From positions 2,232,001 to 2,296,000 of the forward strand of contig NZ_CP020737.1 in NCBI RefSeq assembly GCF_002097715.1: a DNA stretch of 64,000 nt. The letters are read 5' to 3'. Each line of letters opens with the position of its first letter. Position 1 is the first letter of the stretch. This DNA is from Burkholderia ubonensis subsp. mesacidophila (GTDB taxonomy: Bacteria > Pseudomonadota > Gammaproteobacteria > Burkholderiales > Burkholderiaceae). The position numbers and the translations under genes were made by a program. The notes under the pieces were generated by a model. That model was not told the DNA's origin and did no database searches. It saw only the letters and a list, made by a program, of their open reading frames with translations. Positions 28,422 to 37,274 of this stretch are shown in pieces.

Positions 28422-29369
28422 TCAGTCGTCCAGGCGCGAATCGCGCCGGACGGCCTGCGGCGGCAGGCCAAATCCGCGCATGAAGGCTTCGCGCATGTGG
28501 CGGCGATCGCGAAAGCCGGTCTCCCTCGCGATGACGTCGAGCGGATGCCGGCTCTGCTCGACCATCAGCCGCGCGGCTTCCAGCCGCAGCCTTTCGATGG
28601 CCTTGGCCGGGGACTGTCCGGTTTCGAGCGTGAACACGCGGCTGAACTGGCGCGGGCTCAGATGCACCGTCTCGGCCAGTTCCTCCACCGTCAGCGGGCG
28701 GCCCAGATTCTGGCGCGCATAGTTCAGCGCATTCTGGATGCGGTCCGATTTCGGCGCGAGCTCCAGCATTTCGGAATGCTGAGACTGTCCGCCGGCCCGC
28801 CGCTGGTGCATGACCAGCTTGTGCGCGACCGAACGGGCCGCCTCCGCCCCCAGATCCTTTTCCACCATCGCGAGCGCGAGGTCGAGGCCGGCCGTCATGC
28901 CGGCGGACGTCCAGATCGGCCCGTCGACGATGTAGATCCGGTCTTCCTCGACGCGGATGTCCGGAAAGCGCTTCTGCATGTCGCGCCCGAACGCCCAATG
29001 CGTCGTGGCGCGCCGCTGCGCCAGCAGGCCCGCTTCCGCGAGCACGAATGCGCCGGTGCAGATCCCGGCGATGCGCCTCGCGCGATGGCCCGCCCGGCGC
29101 AGGTACGCAAGCAGCTTTCCCGGGGGCGGCGAATCGAGCGGATCATTGACCCCGGCGACGATCCACGTGTCCACGTCGAGCTTTCCGCGCAACGACCGCG
29201 TGCCCACCGCCACGCCGAGCGACGAGCGCACCTCGCCGCCGTCTACCGAGAAGTTCTCGAGCGCGTAGAACGCGTCGCCCGCCACCATGTTCGCGTACTC
29301 GAACACCGACTGCGGCGCGAGCGCCATGATCTGAAAACCGTCGCTGATCAGGAAGCCAATCCGGTGCAT
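28422..29369 (-). CDS. GlxA-type AraC regulator with DJ-1/PfpI domain
   Basis: A 315-residue transcription factor. The N-terminal class-I glutamine-amidotransferase-like domain spans residues 1-175 (IGFLISDGFQIMALAP; nucleophile-elbow Cys in IAGICTGAFVLAEAGLL). The C-terminal AraC HTH lies at about 215-310 (LTVEELAETVHLSPRQFSRVF and RRHMREAFMRGFGLPPQAVR). It diverges from two short-chain dehydrogenases across a 134-base gap, so it very likely controls them. Confidence 0.9.
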   Translation of the reverse strand: MHRIGFLISDGFQIMALAPQSVFEYANMVAGDAFYALENFSVDGGEVRSSLGVAVGTRSLRGKLDVDTWIVAGVNDPLDSPPPGKLLAYLRRAGHRARRIAGICTGAFVLAEAGLLAQRRATTHWAFGRDMQKRFPDIRVEEDRIYIVDGPIWTSAGMTAGLDLALAMVEKDLGAEAARSVAHKLVMHQRRAGGQSQHSEMLELAPKSDRIQNALNYARQNLGRPLTVEELAETVHLSPRQFSRVFTLETGQSPAKAIERLRLEAARLMVEQSRHPLDVIARETGFRDRRHMREAFMRGFGLPPQAVRRDSRLDD

Positions 29370-29503
29370 CTCCGTTCTCCCGTGTCGGTCAAAGCCGTCA
29401 AGCCATGTCCTGAATCATACCCATCTACGTCATTTCCGTCGCGCCGAATCGAAGCCAGAATGCACTCACGCATTCACCAACCCCTTCGGAACGGAGTGAC
29501 ATC

Positions 29504-30304
29504 ATGGCTCAAGCACATCAAGGTACGGCCGTCGTGACCGGCGCGTCGACGGGTATCGGCGCGATCTATGCCGACCGGCTGGCACGCCGCGGCTACGACC
29601 TGATCCTGGTCGCGCGCAACCGCGACCGGCTGGCGGCCCTCGCCGAGCGCATCACGAACGACACGCGCCGCAGCGTGGAAATCATCGCCGCGGACCTCAA
29701 CGACCGCGCGGCACTCGCCGGCGTCGAAGCCAAACTGAAACAGGACGCCAGCATCACGCTGCTGGTCAACAACGCGGGCGTGGGAACGCATACGCCGCTC
29801 CTCGACAGCGACGTCGATGCGATGACGCGGCTGATCGACCTGAACGTCACCGCCCTCACCCGCCTCACGTATGCGGCCGTCCCGGGCTTCGTCGCGCGCG
29901 GCAAGGGCGCCGTCATCAACATCTCGTCGATCGTCGCGATCTCGCCGGAAACGCTCAACGGCGTCTACGGCGGCAGCAAGGCGTTCGTGCTCGCCTTCAG
30001 CCAGTCGCTGCATCACGAGCTCGCCGACAAGGGCGTGCAGGTGCAGGCGGTGCTGCCCGGCGCGACCGCCACCGATTTCTGGGAGACCGGCGGCCTCCCG
30101 CTCGAGCACCTGCCCAAGGCGATCGTCATGTCGGCCTCCGACATGGTCGACGCCGCGCTGACGGGCTTCGACCGTCGCGAACTCGTGACGATCCCGTCGC
30201 TGCATGCCGGCGAAGAGTGGGACGCCTATGAAGCCGCGCGGCAAACGATGGCCCCGCATCTGTCGACCAACGCGCCCGCACCGCGCTACGCGACGGCGCG
30301 ATAA
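29504..30304 (+). CDS. short-chain dehydrogenase/reductase (DltE-like)
   Basis: A 266-residue classical SDR: cofactor motif TGASTGIG (residues 12-19), NNAG (89-92), the serine at 141-142 (INISSIV) and the catalytic pair Y155/K159 in YGGSK. R38 after the second strand suggests NADP preference. It is the first of two SDR genes transcribed away from the GlxA-type regulator and has 52 bases to the next SDR. The substrate is unknown. Confidence 0.88.
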   Translation: MAQAHQGTAVVTGASTGIGAIYADRLARRGYDLILVARNRDRLAALAERITNDTRRSVEIIAADLNDRAALAGVEAKLKQDASITLLVNNAGVGTHTPLLDSDVDAMTRLIDLNVTALTRLTYAAVPGFVARGKGAVINISSIVAISPETLNGVYGGSKAFVLAFSQSLHHELADKGVQVQAVLPGATATDFWETGGLPLEHLPKAIVMSASDMVDAALTGFDRRELVTIPSLHAGEEWDAYEAARQTMAPHLSTNAPAPRYATAR

Positions 30305-30355
30305 ATCGCGGCAATCGCCCCCGCACCCGATCCATCCTGACAAGGAACGCCGAAC

Positions 30356-31117
30356 ATGAAACTCAGCGGAAACACCCTCTTCATCACCGGCGGCACGTCG
30401 GGCATCGGTCGCGCGCTGGCGGAAGCCTTCAGCCGGCGCGGCAACAAGGTCATCGTTGCGGGCCGGCGCAAGGCGTTGCTCGACGAGATCTCGAAGCTGA
30501 ATCCCGACATCGACACCGTCGAGCTCGACGTGAGCGACGCCGCGCGGATTCGCGAGGTCGCCAGCGAGTTGATCGAACGCTATCCGGCCTTGAACGTCGT
30601 GATCAACAACGCGGGCATCATGCCGTTCGACGACGCCGGCGGCCCACTCGACGACGATCAGGCCCTCCGTCTCGTCGACACGAACCTGCTCGGCCCCGTG
30701 CGCGTGAGCGCCGCCTTCGTCGAGCATCTGAAGCGGCAGCCCGAGGCGACCCTCATCAACAACAGCTCGGTGCTCGCCTATGTGCCGCTCGCGGCGACCG
30801 CGCTGTACTCGGCCACCAAGGCCGCGATCCACTCGTACACGCTGTCGCAGCGCTTCATGCTGCGCAACACGAGTGTCCGCGTTCTCGAGATCGCACCGCC
30901 GTGGGTCGACACGGATCTCGTTCTCAAGAGCGGCGACCCGCGTGCGATGCCGCTCGACGCGTTCATCGCCGAAACGATGACGCTGCTGGAAACCGCCACG
31001 ACCGAGATCGTCGTCGACGCTGCCCGGCCGCTGCGCGATAACGCGGGGCCGAACGAGCATGCGTTCGTCGACCAGTTCAACCAGTTCATCGTCGACAACC
31101 CGATTCCTGTCGCATGA
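30356..31117 (+). CDS. short-chain dehydrogenase/reductase (DltE family)
   Basis: A 253-residue SDR with TGGTSGIG (11-18), NNAG (84-87), serine 137-138 (INNSSVL) and Y151/K155 (YSATK). It carries the DltE-type IDTVELDVSD and NAGIMPFDD segments. It follows the first SDR in the same unit; AAGGAAC precedes the ATG. The two are only distantly similar, so they are not a recent duplication. Confidence 0.88.
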   Translation: MKLSGNTLFITGGTSGIGRALAEAFSRRGNKVIVAGRRKALLDEISKLNPDIDTVELDVSDAARIREVASELIERYPALNVVINNAGIMPFDDAGGPLDDDQALRLVDTNLLGPVRVSAAFVEHLKRQPEATLINNSSVLAYVPLAATALYSATKAAIHSYTLSQRFMLRNTSVRVLEIAPPWVDTDLVLKSGDPRAMPLDAFIAETMTLLETATTEIVVDAARPLRDNAGPNEHAFVDQFNQFIVDNPIPVA

Positions 31118-31154
31118 CGGCTGCACGCGCGCGGCGCCTGCGCCGCGCGCGACC

Positions 31155-31235
31155 ACGCTGATCGCCCCGGATATCGTGCGGATCGAGGACGGCACGCTCG
31201 CCGGGCATGGGGACGTGTTGCAGGATGCGTCGTGA
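31155..31235 (+). pseudogene. possible tail fragment of a SnoaL-like gene
   Basis: A single frame reads TLIAPDIVRIEDGTLAGHGD, then VLQDAS and stop. It closely resembles the C-terminal DIVRIEDGKLAEHWDVLQ region common in SnoaL/NTF2-like proteins. No upstream remainder is recognisable, so this would be a short relic after the SDR pair. Weak evidence because of length. Confidence 0.35.
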
Positions 31236-31478
31236 TGCCCGCGGTACACGGACTTCAGGTCGACTCGGCGCCATAGGCCCGCGTCAAACAGTACGATCAG
31301 GGTTTGTGCTGACGATGACGGTCCACCGGATTGATATATTAAAAAATGGGTTCAATTCCTGGGTAAAGCGCTCGCAGACAGTGATTTGTTTGGCGCGGAA
31401 TTCCGAATGGCAATCGACACCTTACCGGCCGCCGTTGGTTAACGCGCACAGGCGGCCGCCAAACAGGGTGAGCGTCAG
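31236..31478 (+). promoter_or_regulatory. upstream region of the SIR2-TIR/STAND unit
   Basis: No gene is supported. An unusually A/T-rich stretch around 31331-31347 (TTGATATATTAAAAAATG) is a good candidate for the -10 region of the conflict-system operon; no convincing -35 was fixed. The ribosome site before the ATG at 31479 is weak (GGGTGAG). Confidence 0.35.
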
Positions 31479-32849
31479 ATGATCGATCCTCACGAGCGGT
31501 TCTGGGAAGATCTCCTCCTCCTTGTCGAGGAAAGCCGCGTCATCCCCGTGATCGGTCCTGACCTGGTGACGGTTTACGACGACGGCGTGGACCTCCCGAT
31601 CGGTCGCTGGATTGCCAGGCGGCTACAGCAGGTGCTTGACCTGCCGGTCGCCGGGCTGCCGGAGCGCTTTCAGCTGAACGACGTCGTCTCCTTGCACTTG
31701 AGTACGGGCGGCGACCGCGAGGAACTGTATCCGAGAATCTTCAGCATCGTCCGGAACGCCGCGCTGAGCCCATGCGAATTGCTCAGCGATCTCGCCAGCA
31801 TTTCCCGCTTCAATTTATACGTGTCGCTGACTTGCGATTCCCTGCTCGCGGATGCGCTGGCGGCAGCCCATCCGGGATCGCGCGCCGACCAGATCAGCTA
31901 CGCGCCGAATGCCCTGCGGGACATGACCTGTTCGAAGGCCGAGCTGACGAGGCCCCTCGTCTTCCATTTGCTCGGGCGCGCATCCTGTTCCCCGGAATTC
32001 GTGATCTGCGACGAGGATCTGCTGGAGTTTGTCCATGCGATGCAGGACAAGCAGCGCCAGCCGGCGTTCCTGTTCGACGAATTGCGCCGCCATCACCTGC
32101 TGTTTCTCGGTTGTGGCTTTCAGGACTGGCTGACGCGCTTTTTCATTCGCGCGGTGCGGAGCGTCGAGCTTTCACAAAAGCGCAGGCGCTGGGAGGTCCT
32201 GGTCGACGACCGGATCCAGAACGAGGCGGATCTCACCTTCTTTCTCAAGAACTACAGCCATGAAACACGCGTGGTTCCCATTACGGCTCACGCCTTCGTG
32301 TCGGAACTGACGCGGCGTTGGCGCGAGCTCCACCCCGTCGACGCGCACGATCCACCGCAATCGTCCAGGATTCCTGACACCGTGCATGTGCCACAGGGCG
32401 CCATTTTCATCAGCTACGCCAGCGAAAACATCGGGGCCGCAGAACGCCTCGCGAGCGGACTCCAGGCTGCCGGGCTGGACGTCTGGTTCGACAAGGCCGC
32501 CCTGCACGCCGGCGACGATTGGGCGCACATGATCCGTCAAGGCGTCGAACGATGTTCATTGTTCGCGCCGGTCATATCGCATGAGGCGCTGAGCGAAAGA
32601 AACCATCGACGCTATTTCTGGCGGGAATGGAACTACGCGCACGATATCGCCAGCGGAATGTCGCGTGATGAGACATTCATCGTACCTATCGTGATCGACG
32701 ACACGCGAATCGACGTCGCCGATGCGCTGCCCGACACGTTCAAGCGCTCGCAGGCCATGCGCCTTTCCGGCGGAACGCTGACATCCGAATCGGCCAATCG
32801 ACTCGTCGAGCTGGTGCGCGATTTCCATCGCAGACAGCAGGCGACCTGA
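31479..32849 (+). CDS. SIR2-like plus TIR domain protein, putative NAD+-consuming effector
   Basis: A 456-residue cytoplasmic protein with two NAD-linked domains. A SIR2-like domain spans about residues 15-285: VIPVIGPDL is the modified Gly-rich loop, SLTCDSLLADAL follows, the likely catalytic His163 is in VFHLLGR, and GCGFQDWLTRFF matches the later GYSFxD-type loop. A TIR domain covers about 307-430: AIFISYASEN (box 1), GLDVWFDKAAL, and YFWREW, with E383 at the position of the TIR NADase glutamate. The STAND gene starts 1 base after its stop. In known bacterial immune systems either domain depletes NAD+ when triggered. The effector role here is inferred. No membrane segment. Confidence 0.8.
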   Translation: MIDPHERFWEDLLLLVEESRVIPVIGPDLVTVYDDGVDLPIGRWIARRLQQVLDLPVAGLPERFQLNDVVSLHLSTGGDREELYPRIFSIVRNAALSPCELLSDLASISRFNLYVSLTCDSLLADALAAAHPGSRADQISYAPNALRDMTCSKAELTRPLVFHLLGRASCSPEFVICDEDLLEFVHAMQDKQRQPAFLFDELRRHHLLFLGCGFQDWLTRFFIRAVRSVELSQKRRRWEVLVDDRIQNEADLTFFLKNYSHETRVVPITAHAFVSELTRRWRELHPVDAHDPPQSSRIPDTVHVPQGAIFISYASENIGAAERLASGLQAAGLDVWFDKAALHAGDDWAHMIRQGVERCSLFAPVISHEALSERNHRRYFWREWNYAHDIASGMSRDETFIVPIVIDDTRIDVADALPDTFKRSQAMRLSGGTLTSESANRLVELVRDFHRRQQAT

Positions 32850-32850
32850 C

Positions 32851-35800
32851 ATGCTCGGCCCCGGACGCGAGGCGCTGACACCGGACAATCCGTGGCCCGG
32901 CCTGGATCCTTTTGACGAGGCGGATCGCGCCTACTTCTTCGGAAGGACCGTCGAGTCGCGCGAACTCTACCGCCTCGTTCAGCGCGAGAACCTGACCGTG
33001 TTGCTCGGCCGGTCGGGACTGGGCAAGACGTCACTGCTCAAAGCGGGGCTCTTTCCGCTGCTGCGAGATCACGACTACCTGCCCGTCTACGTGCGTCTGG
33101 ATCATGCCGAGAATGCGCCGCCCCTCACCGAGCAGGTGTTTCGCACGCTACAGACGGAATGCGAGGCCTATCACGTGCACGCCACGCAACCGGTGGCCGA
33201 CGAGAGCCTGTGGTCGTTCTTTCACCGGCGCGACGTCGAATTCTGGAGCGCACGCAATCGGCCGGTCACGCCCGTCATCGTGCTCGACCAGTTCGAGGAA
33301 ATATTCACGTCAGGCCTGGATGCCGACGGGTCGCGAAATCGCCTGGCGCAGTTCGTCGCCTCGCTCGGCAACCTGGTCGAAAACCATCCGCCGGAGACGG
33401 TCGCGCAGGCACTGGAGGCGGATCCCTCGCATGCCGGCCGCTTCGAGTTCAAGCGGTCTCGCGCGAAACTCCTGCTGAGCTTTCGCGAGGACTTCCTCGC
33501 TGAAGTCGAGAGCTTGAAGGAGCAGATACCATCGCTCATGTACAACCGCTTTCGGCTGCTGGCGATGGACGGAGCGCAGGCGTATCGCGTCGTCACCGAA
33601 GCCGGCGGGCATCTCGTCAACGACGAAAGCGCGCGCAGCATCATTCGTCTGGCCTGGCAGAACAAGGCCACGCCCCCCGTCGATCGATCGGAATTCGAAC
33701 GCATCGAAATCGACCCTGCCCTGCTCAGCGTGATGTGCAGCGAACTGAATCGCAAGCGGCGTGAAAGCCGTCCGCCGCGCGAGTCCATTACGTTTGACCT
33801 GATCGAACGCGCCGACGGCGAAATCCTCTCGGGATTCTATGCGCGCAGCATGGACGGCTGTGATCCGCACTTGCGGGCCTTCGTTGAAGACGAACTGATT
33901 ACCGACCGCGGGTATCGCGACAGCTACGATTTCGACGACGCACTGGCTCGGCCCGGCGTGAGCGCGCAGGGCCTCGAACAATTGGTGCGCCGCCGCCTGT
34001 TGCGAATCGACGAGCGGCGCGACGTTCGCCGCATCGAGCTGACTCACGATGTGCTGACGCGCGTCGTCAAGGATAGCCGGGACAACCGTCGTGCAAGCGA
34101 AGCCGAGCAGGCAGCGCACGCACGTGAGCAAGCCGCCCTCGCCCAGCAGCGCGTCAACCGGCGCAACTCCTTCTTCGTGCTCGTCGGTGCGTTGTCCGCC
34201 GCCGCGCTGATTGTCGTCGCCGCCGTTTCCGTACGGCAAAGCTACGCGTTGCGCACGCGCACCCAACACGATGCGCTTATCGCCAGCGCCGACAAACTCG
34301 AAAACCGCCAGTACGACACTGCCTTGTTGCTGCACCTCGAGGCGCTGCGGATGTCGAACACTCGGCCTGATGCGATGGCTTTCATCCCGCGCTTCCTTCG
34401 CCAACCCGCTATTTCCGCGTATTTGCACGGTCATCGGAAGCCCGTATTCAGCGTTGCGTTCAGCGAGGACGGCAAGACGCTCGCCTCCGGCAGCTACGAC
34501 GGCAGCGTCATGCTGTGGGACGTGGAACAGCACAAGCCGATTGCGAACATGACCGGGCATGGCGAGGAGGTTTACGGCGTTGCGTTCCGCCCGCACGCCA
34601 GGCAAGTGGCCTCCGCAAATGAGGATGGCACCGTGACGCTCTGGGACGTGGATAGCCGCAAATCCGTCGCCGTCTTTCGAGGACATCAAGGCACCGTCAC
34701 CAGCGTCGCATTCAGCCCCGACGGCAAGTTGCTGGCTTCCGGCGGCGCGGACCGAACCATCATGATCTGGAGCGTGGAAAGCGGCAGGCCTGTTGCCACG
34801 CTTGACGGACACACGGACATGGTGACCGGCGTCACCTTCAGTCCGGATGGCACGCGGGTCGCATCGTCGAGCTGGGATGGAACGGTCGCCATCTGGGCGC
34901 TAAGCGACAACACGCGTCAGCGCAGTCTTCCGGTTCATATCGGCAAAGTGTTGAGCGTCGCATTCAGCCCGGACGGCAAGTACCTTGCGTTGTCGGGTGC
35001 GAATGGTTCCGTGGTCGTCTTGAATACCGACAGCTATGCGGGTGTGCGCTTCTTCGTCGGGCATACGGCAGCGGTTCACGCCGTTTCATTCAGCCCCGAC
35101 GGCAGGCGAATCGTGTCCGCCGGCGCGGACCGGAGCCTGATCGTATGGGACATTCTGACCGGCGCACCCACCGCCACCCTGAAAGGGCATTCCGCAATGA
35201 TCTTCTCGGCGGCGTTCAGCCCGGATGGACTACGGCTTGCGTCGTCCGGCGCCGACCAGTCGGTGATCTTGTGGGAATTGCCCGATACGCGATTCGCCGC
35301 GCCGCTGCAGGACCTCGACGGCCGGGTCATGAGCCTTGCATTCAGCGCCGACGGCAAGCATCTTGCGTCATCAGGCTCCGACAACGCCATCACCATTTGG
35401 GACGTCGAAACCCGAAAGCGGGTGGCAACGCTACCCCGTCTGCACAAGAACATGGTCAGCAGCATCGCCGTCAGTCCCGACGGGAAATGGCTCGCGTCAG
35501 GCAGTTGGGATGGCACGGTAGCGCTTTGGGACCTCGACCACGCAACACCGTTGAAGTCGTTCGATGCATCGAGTGGAAGGATTTCGGGCGTTGCGTTCAG
35601 TCATGATGGCCGGTTCGTCGCCGGAGCCGGCGAAAGCGCCGTCACGATCTGGGACGTCAACGCGCATCGTCCGCCCGCAACCTTGCCGATACAGGCCGGC
35701 CCTTACTTGTCCGTGGCGTTCAGCCCCGACGGTACGACACTGGCAATCGCGAGCGCGAAACACGGCGTGCTCCTGTGGGACATCAACAGCCATCGCCAGA

Positions 35801-36303
35801 TCGCGAGACTCGAGAAGCATGGCGATGCCGTCTCGAGCGTCGCATTCAGCCGGGATGGCACCCGACTCGCGTCCTCGAGCTGGGACGGCACCGTGTGCCT
35901 GTGGAACACGACCGACAACACCCTGCTGGCAACGCTCGAAGCGCATTCCGAGCCGGTGCTCGGCGTTGCGTTCAGTCCGGACGGCACGCAACTGGCATCG
36001 GTCGGCTGGGACAAGAAGGTGATCGTCTGGGACCTGAACAGGGAAACACCCGTTGCGACCGTGCTGGAGGGCCACGACGAGCGGCTCCAGAGTGTTGCGT
36101 TCAGCCCGGATGGCATACACGTGGCCTCCGGAGGGCTTGACAGCAAGATCATGCTTTGGCGCGTCGACCCGGCGGCCGCTACTTCGGAAGCTTGCCGAAT
36201 TGCCAATCGGAACTTGAGTTGCGACGAGTGGAAAAGATATGTGCGCACGGGCAGCTATCACAAGACCTGCGCATCACTGCCTGCTCCTGAGAAGTGCGAT
36301 TAA
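32851..36303 (+). CDS. nSTAND ATPase with transmembrane segment and 14 WD40 repeats
   Basis: The protein has 1150 residues. N-terminal STAND region: PWPGLDPFDEADRAYFFGR, Walker A GRSGLGKTS (53-61), Walker B PVIVLDQFEEIF (141-152), LLLSFREDFLAEVE (207-220) and a winged-helix end with IELTHDVLTRVVKD (395-408). A coiled Ala/Glu stretch and one strongly hydrophobic segment (about 441-461) follow. Fourteen WD40 repeats (about 526-1115; the SPDG-LASG-WD pattern is very regular) would make two seven-bladed propellers. The C-terminus has several Cys around ANRNLSCDEWKRY. STAND proteins oligomerise on ligand sensing and switch on effectors, here most simply the SIR2-TIR protein. The propellers may face the periplasm if the segment spans the membrane. 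Confidence 0.85.
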   Translation: MLGPGREALTPDNPWPGLDPFDEADRAYFFGRTVESRELYRLVQRENLTVLLGRSGLGKTSLLKAGLFPLLRDHDYLPVYVRLDHAENAPPLTEQVFRTLQTECEAYHVHATQPVADESLWSFFHRRDVEFWSARNRPVTPVIVLDQFEEIFTSGLDADGSRNRLAQFVASLGNLVENHPPETVAQALEADPSHAGRFEFKRSRAKLLLSFREDFLAEVESLKEQIPSLMYNRFRLLAMDGAQAYRVVTEAGGHLVNDESARSIIRLAWQNKATPPVDRSEFERIEIDPALLSVMCSELNRKRRESRPPRESITFDLIERADGEILSGFYARSMDGCDPHLRAFVEDELITDRGYRDSYDFDDALARPGVSAQGLEQLVRRRLLRIDERRDVRRIELTHDVLTRVVKDSRDNRRASEAEQAAHAREQAALAQQRVNRRNSFFVLVGALSAAALIVVAAVSVRQSYALRTRTQHDALIASADKLENRQYDTALLLHLEALRMSNTRPDAMAFIPRFLRQPAISAYLHGHRKPVFSVAFSEDGKTLASGSYDGSVMLWDVEQHKPIANMTGHGEEVYGVAFRPHARQVASANEDGTVTLWDVDSRKSVAVFRGHQGTVTSVAFSPDGKLLASGGADRTIMIWSVESGRPVATLDGHTDMVTGVTFSPDGTRVASSSWDGTVAIWALSDNTRQRSLPVHIGKVLSVAFSPDGKYLALSGANGSVVVLNTDSYAGVRFFVGHTAAVHAVSFSPDGRRIVSAGADRSLIVWDILTGAPTATLKGHSAMIFSAAFSPDGLRLASSGADQSVILWELPDTRFAAPLQDLDGRVMSLAFSADGKHLASSGSDNAITIWDVETRKRVATLPRLHKNMVSSIAVSPDGKWLASGSWDGTVALWDLDHATPLKSFDASSGRISGVAFSHDGRFVAGAGESAVTIWDVNAHRPPATLPIQAGPYLSVAFSPDGTTLAIASAKHGVLLWDINSHRQIARLEKHGDAVSSVAFSRDGTRLASSSWDGTVCLWNTTDNTLLATLEAHSEPVLGVAFSPDGTQLASVGWDKKVIVWDLNRETPVATVLEGHDERLQSVAFSPDGIHVASGGLDSKIMLWRVDPAAATSEACRIANRNLSCDEWKRYVRTGSYHKTCASLPAPEKCD

Positions 36304-36466
36304 ATGCCTGGAATGACGCCATTATTTGGCCTACCTTAATACTGCGAAGCGCGCGGCACGTATGGGTCTCACTCTTCCGCGCCGCTTGCAGAATCAACAG
36401 AAATACCATGCATCCCACGACATTCCAGGTCTTCAAGCTGAAGCACTCCCTGAACGCGGAGCATCC

Positions 36467-37228
36467 ATGCAACGTTTCGGTGATGCGGACGACCCCCGTC
36501 GACGGATTCTGATCCGCGCGCTTGCCGCCGGATTTTTCACCGCATCGACAGGTGCGGGCAATGCGATTGCCGCCGGCATTTTCGGCGGCAGGCCGGCCAA
36601 GCTCCCGCCGGGTCAATCGATATACAGCGTTGACGGCGCTTGCAAGATCAACGGCAAGCCGGCGACCGTCGACTCCCCTATCAGACCCGGAGATACGGTG
36701 GAGACCGGGCCTCGCAGCCAGCTCATCTTTGTCGTGGGCGAAACGTCGATGCTCCTGCGCAACGACAGCAACCTCGTGCTGTCCGCAACGGCTGGAGATC
36801 CGGCATCCGAAATCGTCGGCAGCATGAAGCTGCTCAACGGAAAGCTGCTTTCCGTGTTTGCTCCGGGGCGGCCGGTTCGGATCGAGACGCCCTCGGCATC
36901 AATCGGCATTCGCGGGACAGGGTTGTATCTCGAAGCCGACCCGGAACAAACGTATTTTTGTACCTGCTATGGCGCTACGAATGTCGCCGCAAAGGATGAC
37001 CCGCAGAGCACGGACACGGTTGTGTCGACGCATCACAACAGACCGCTCTATATCCTTCCAGGCAACAAGAATCCGGGAAAGAGCATTCTTCCCGCGCCGT
37101 TCAAGAACCACACCGACCAGGAACTCGCGCTGATCGAAACGCTGGTGGGACGGGAATTGCCGCGATCCTTTCCGGCATTGCCGGATGCGCGGTATGGCGT
37201 GCCGTCGACGCGAAATTACACGCCGTGA
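36467..37228 (+). CDS. FecR-domain periplasmic protein with Tat-like signal
   Basis: A 253-residue protein. The N-terminus DDPRRRILIRALAAGFF followed by a small-residue run ending IAAG looks like a twin-arginine signal. The FecR domain spans about residues 50-180, with GDTVETGPRSQLIFVVGE, MLLRNDSNLVLS, LLNGKLLSVFAPG and IETPSASIGIRGTGLYLE, a very typical FecR core. The C-terminal 70 residues are unassigned. The start at 36467 was chosen because the signal begins there. It lies 163 bases after the STAND gene. No sigma factor or TonB receptor is adjacent, so it is not an iron-signalling FecR. Confidence 0.8.
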   Translation: MQRFGDADDPRRRILIRALAAGFFTASTGAGNAIAAGIFGGRPAKLPPGQSIYSVDGACKINGKPATVDSPIRPGDTVETGPRSQLIFVVGETSMLLRNDSNLVLSATAGDPASEIVGSMKLLNGKLLSVFAPGRPVRIETPSASIGIRGTGLYLEADPEQTYFCTCYGATNVAAKDDPQSTDTVVSTHHNRPLYILPGNKNPGKSILPAPFKNHTDQELALIETLVGRELPRSFPALPDARYGVPSTRNYTP

Positions 37229-37274
37229 AGCGGCCTTCAACGCCGAGGCGTGGGTGCAGACCACGCTACGGCCG

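Noticed and set aside
27022..28998. 658-residue version of the MFS gene
   Set aside because: The extra N-terminus lies antisense in the AraC gene and has no similarity; the start at 28236 has a proper ribosome site.
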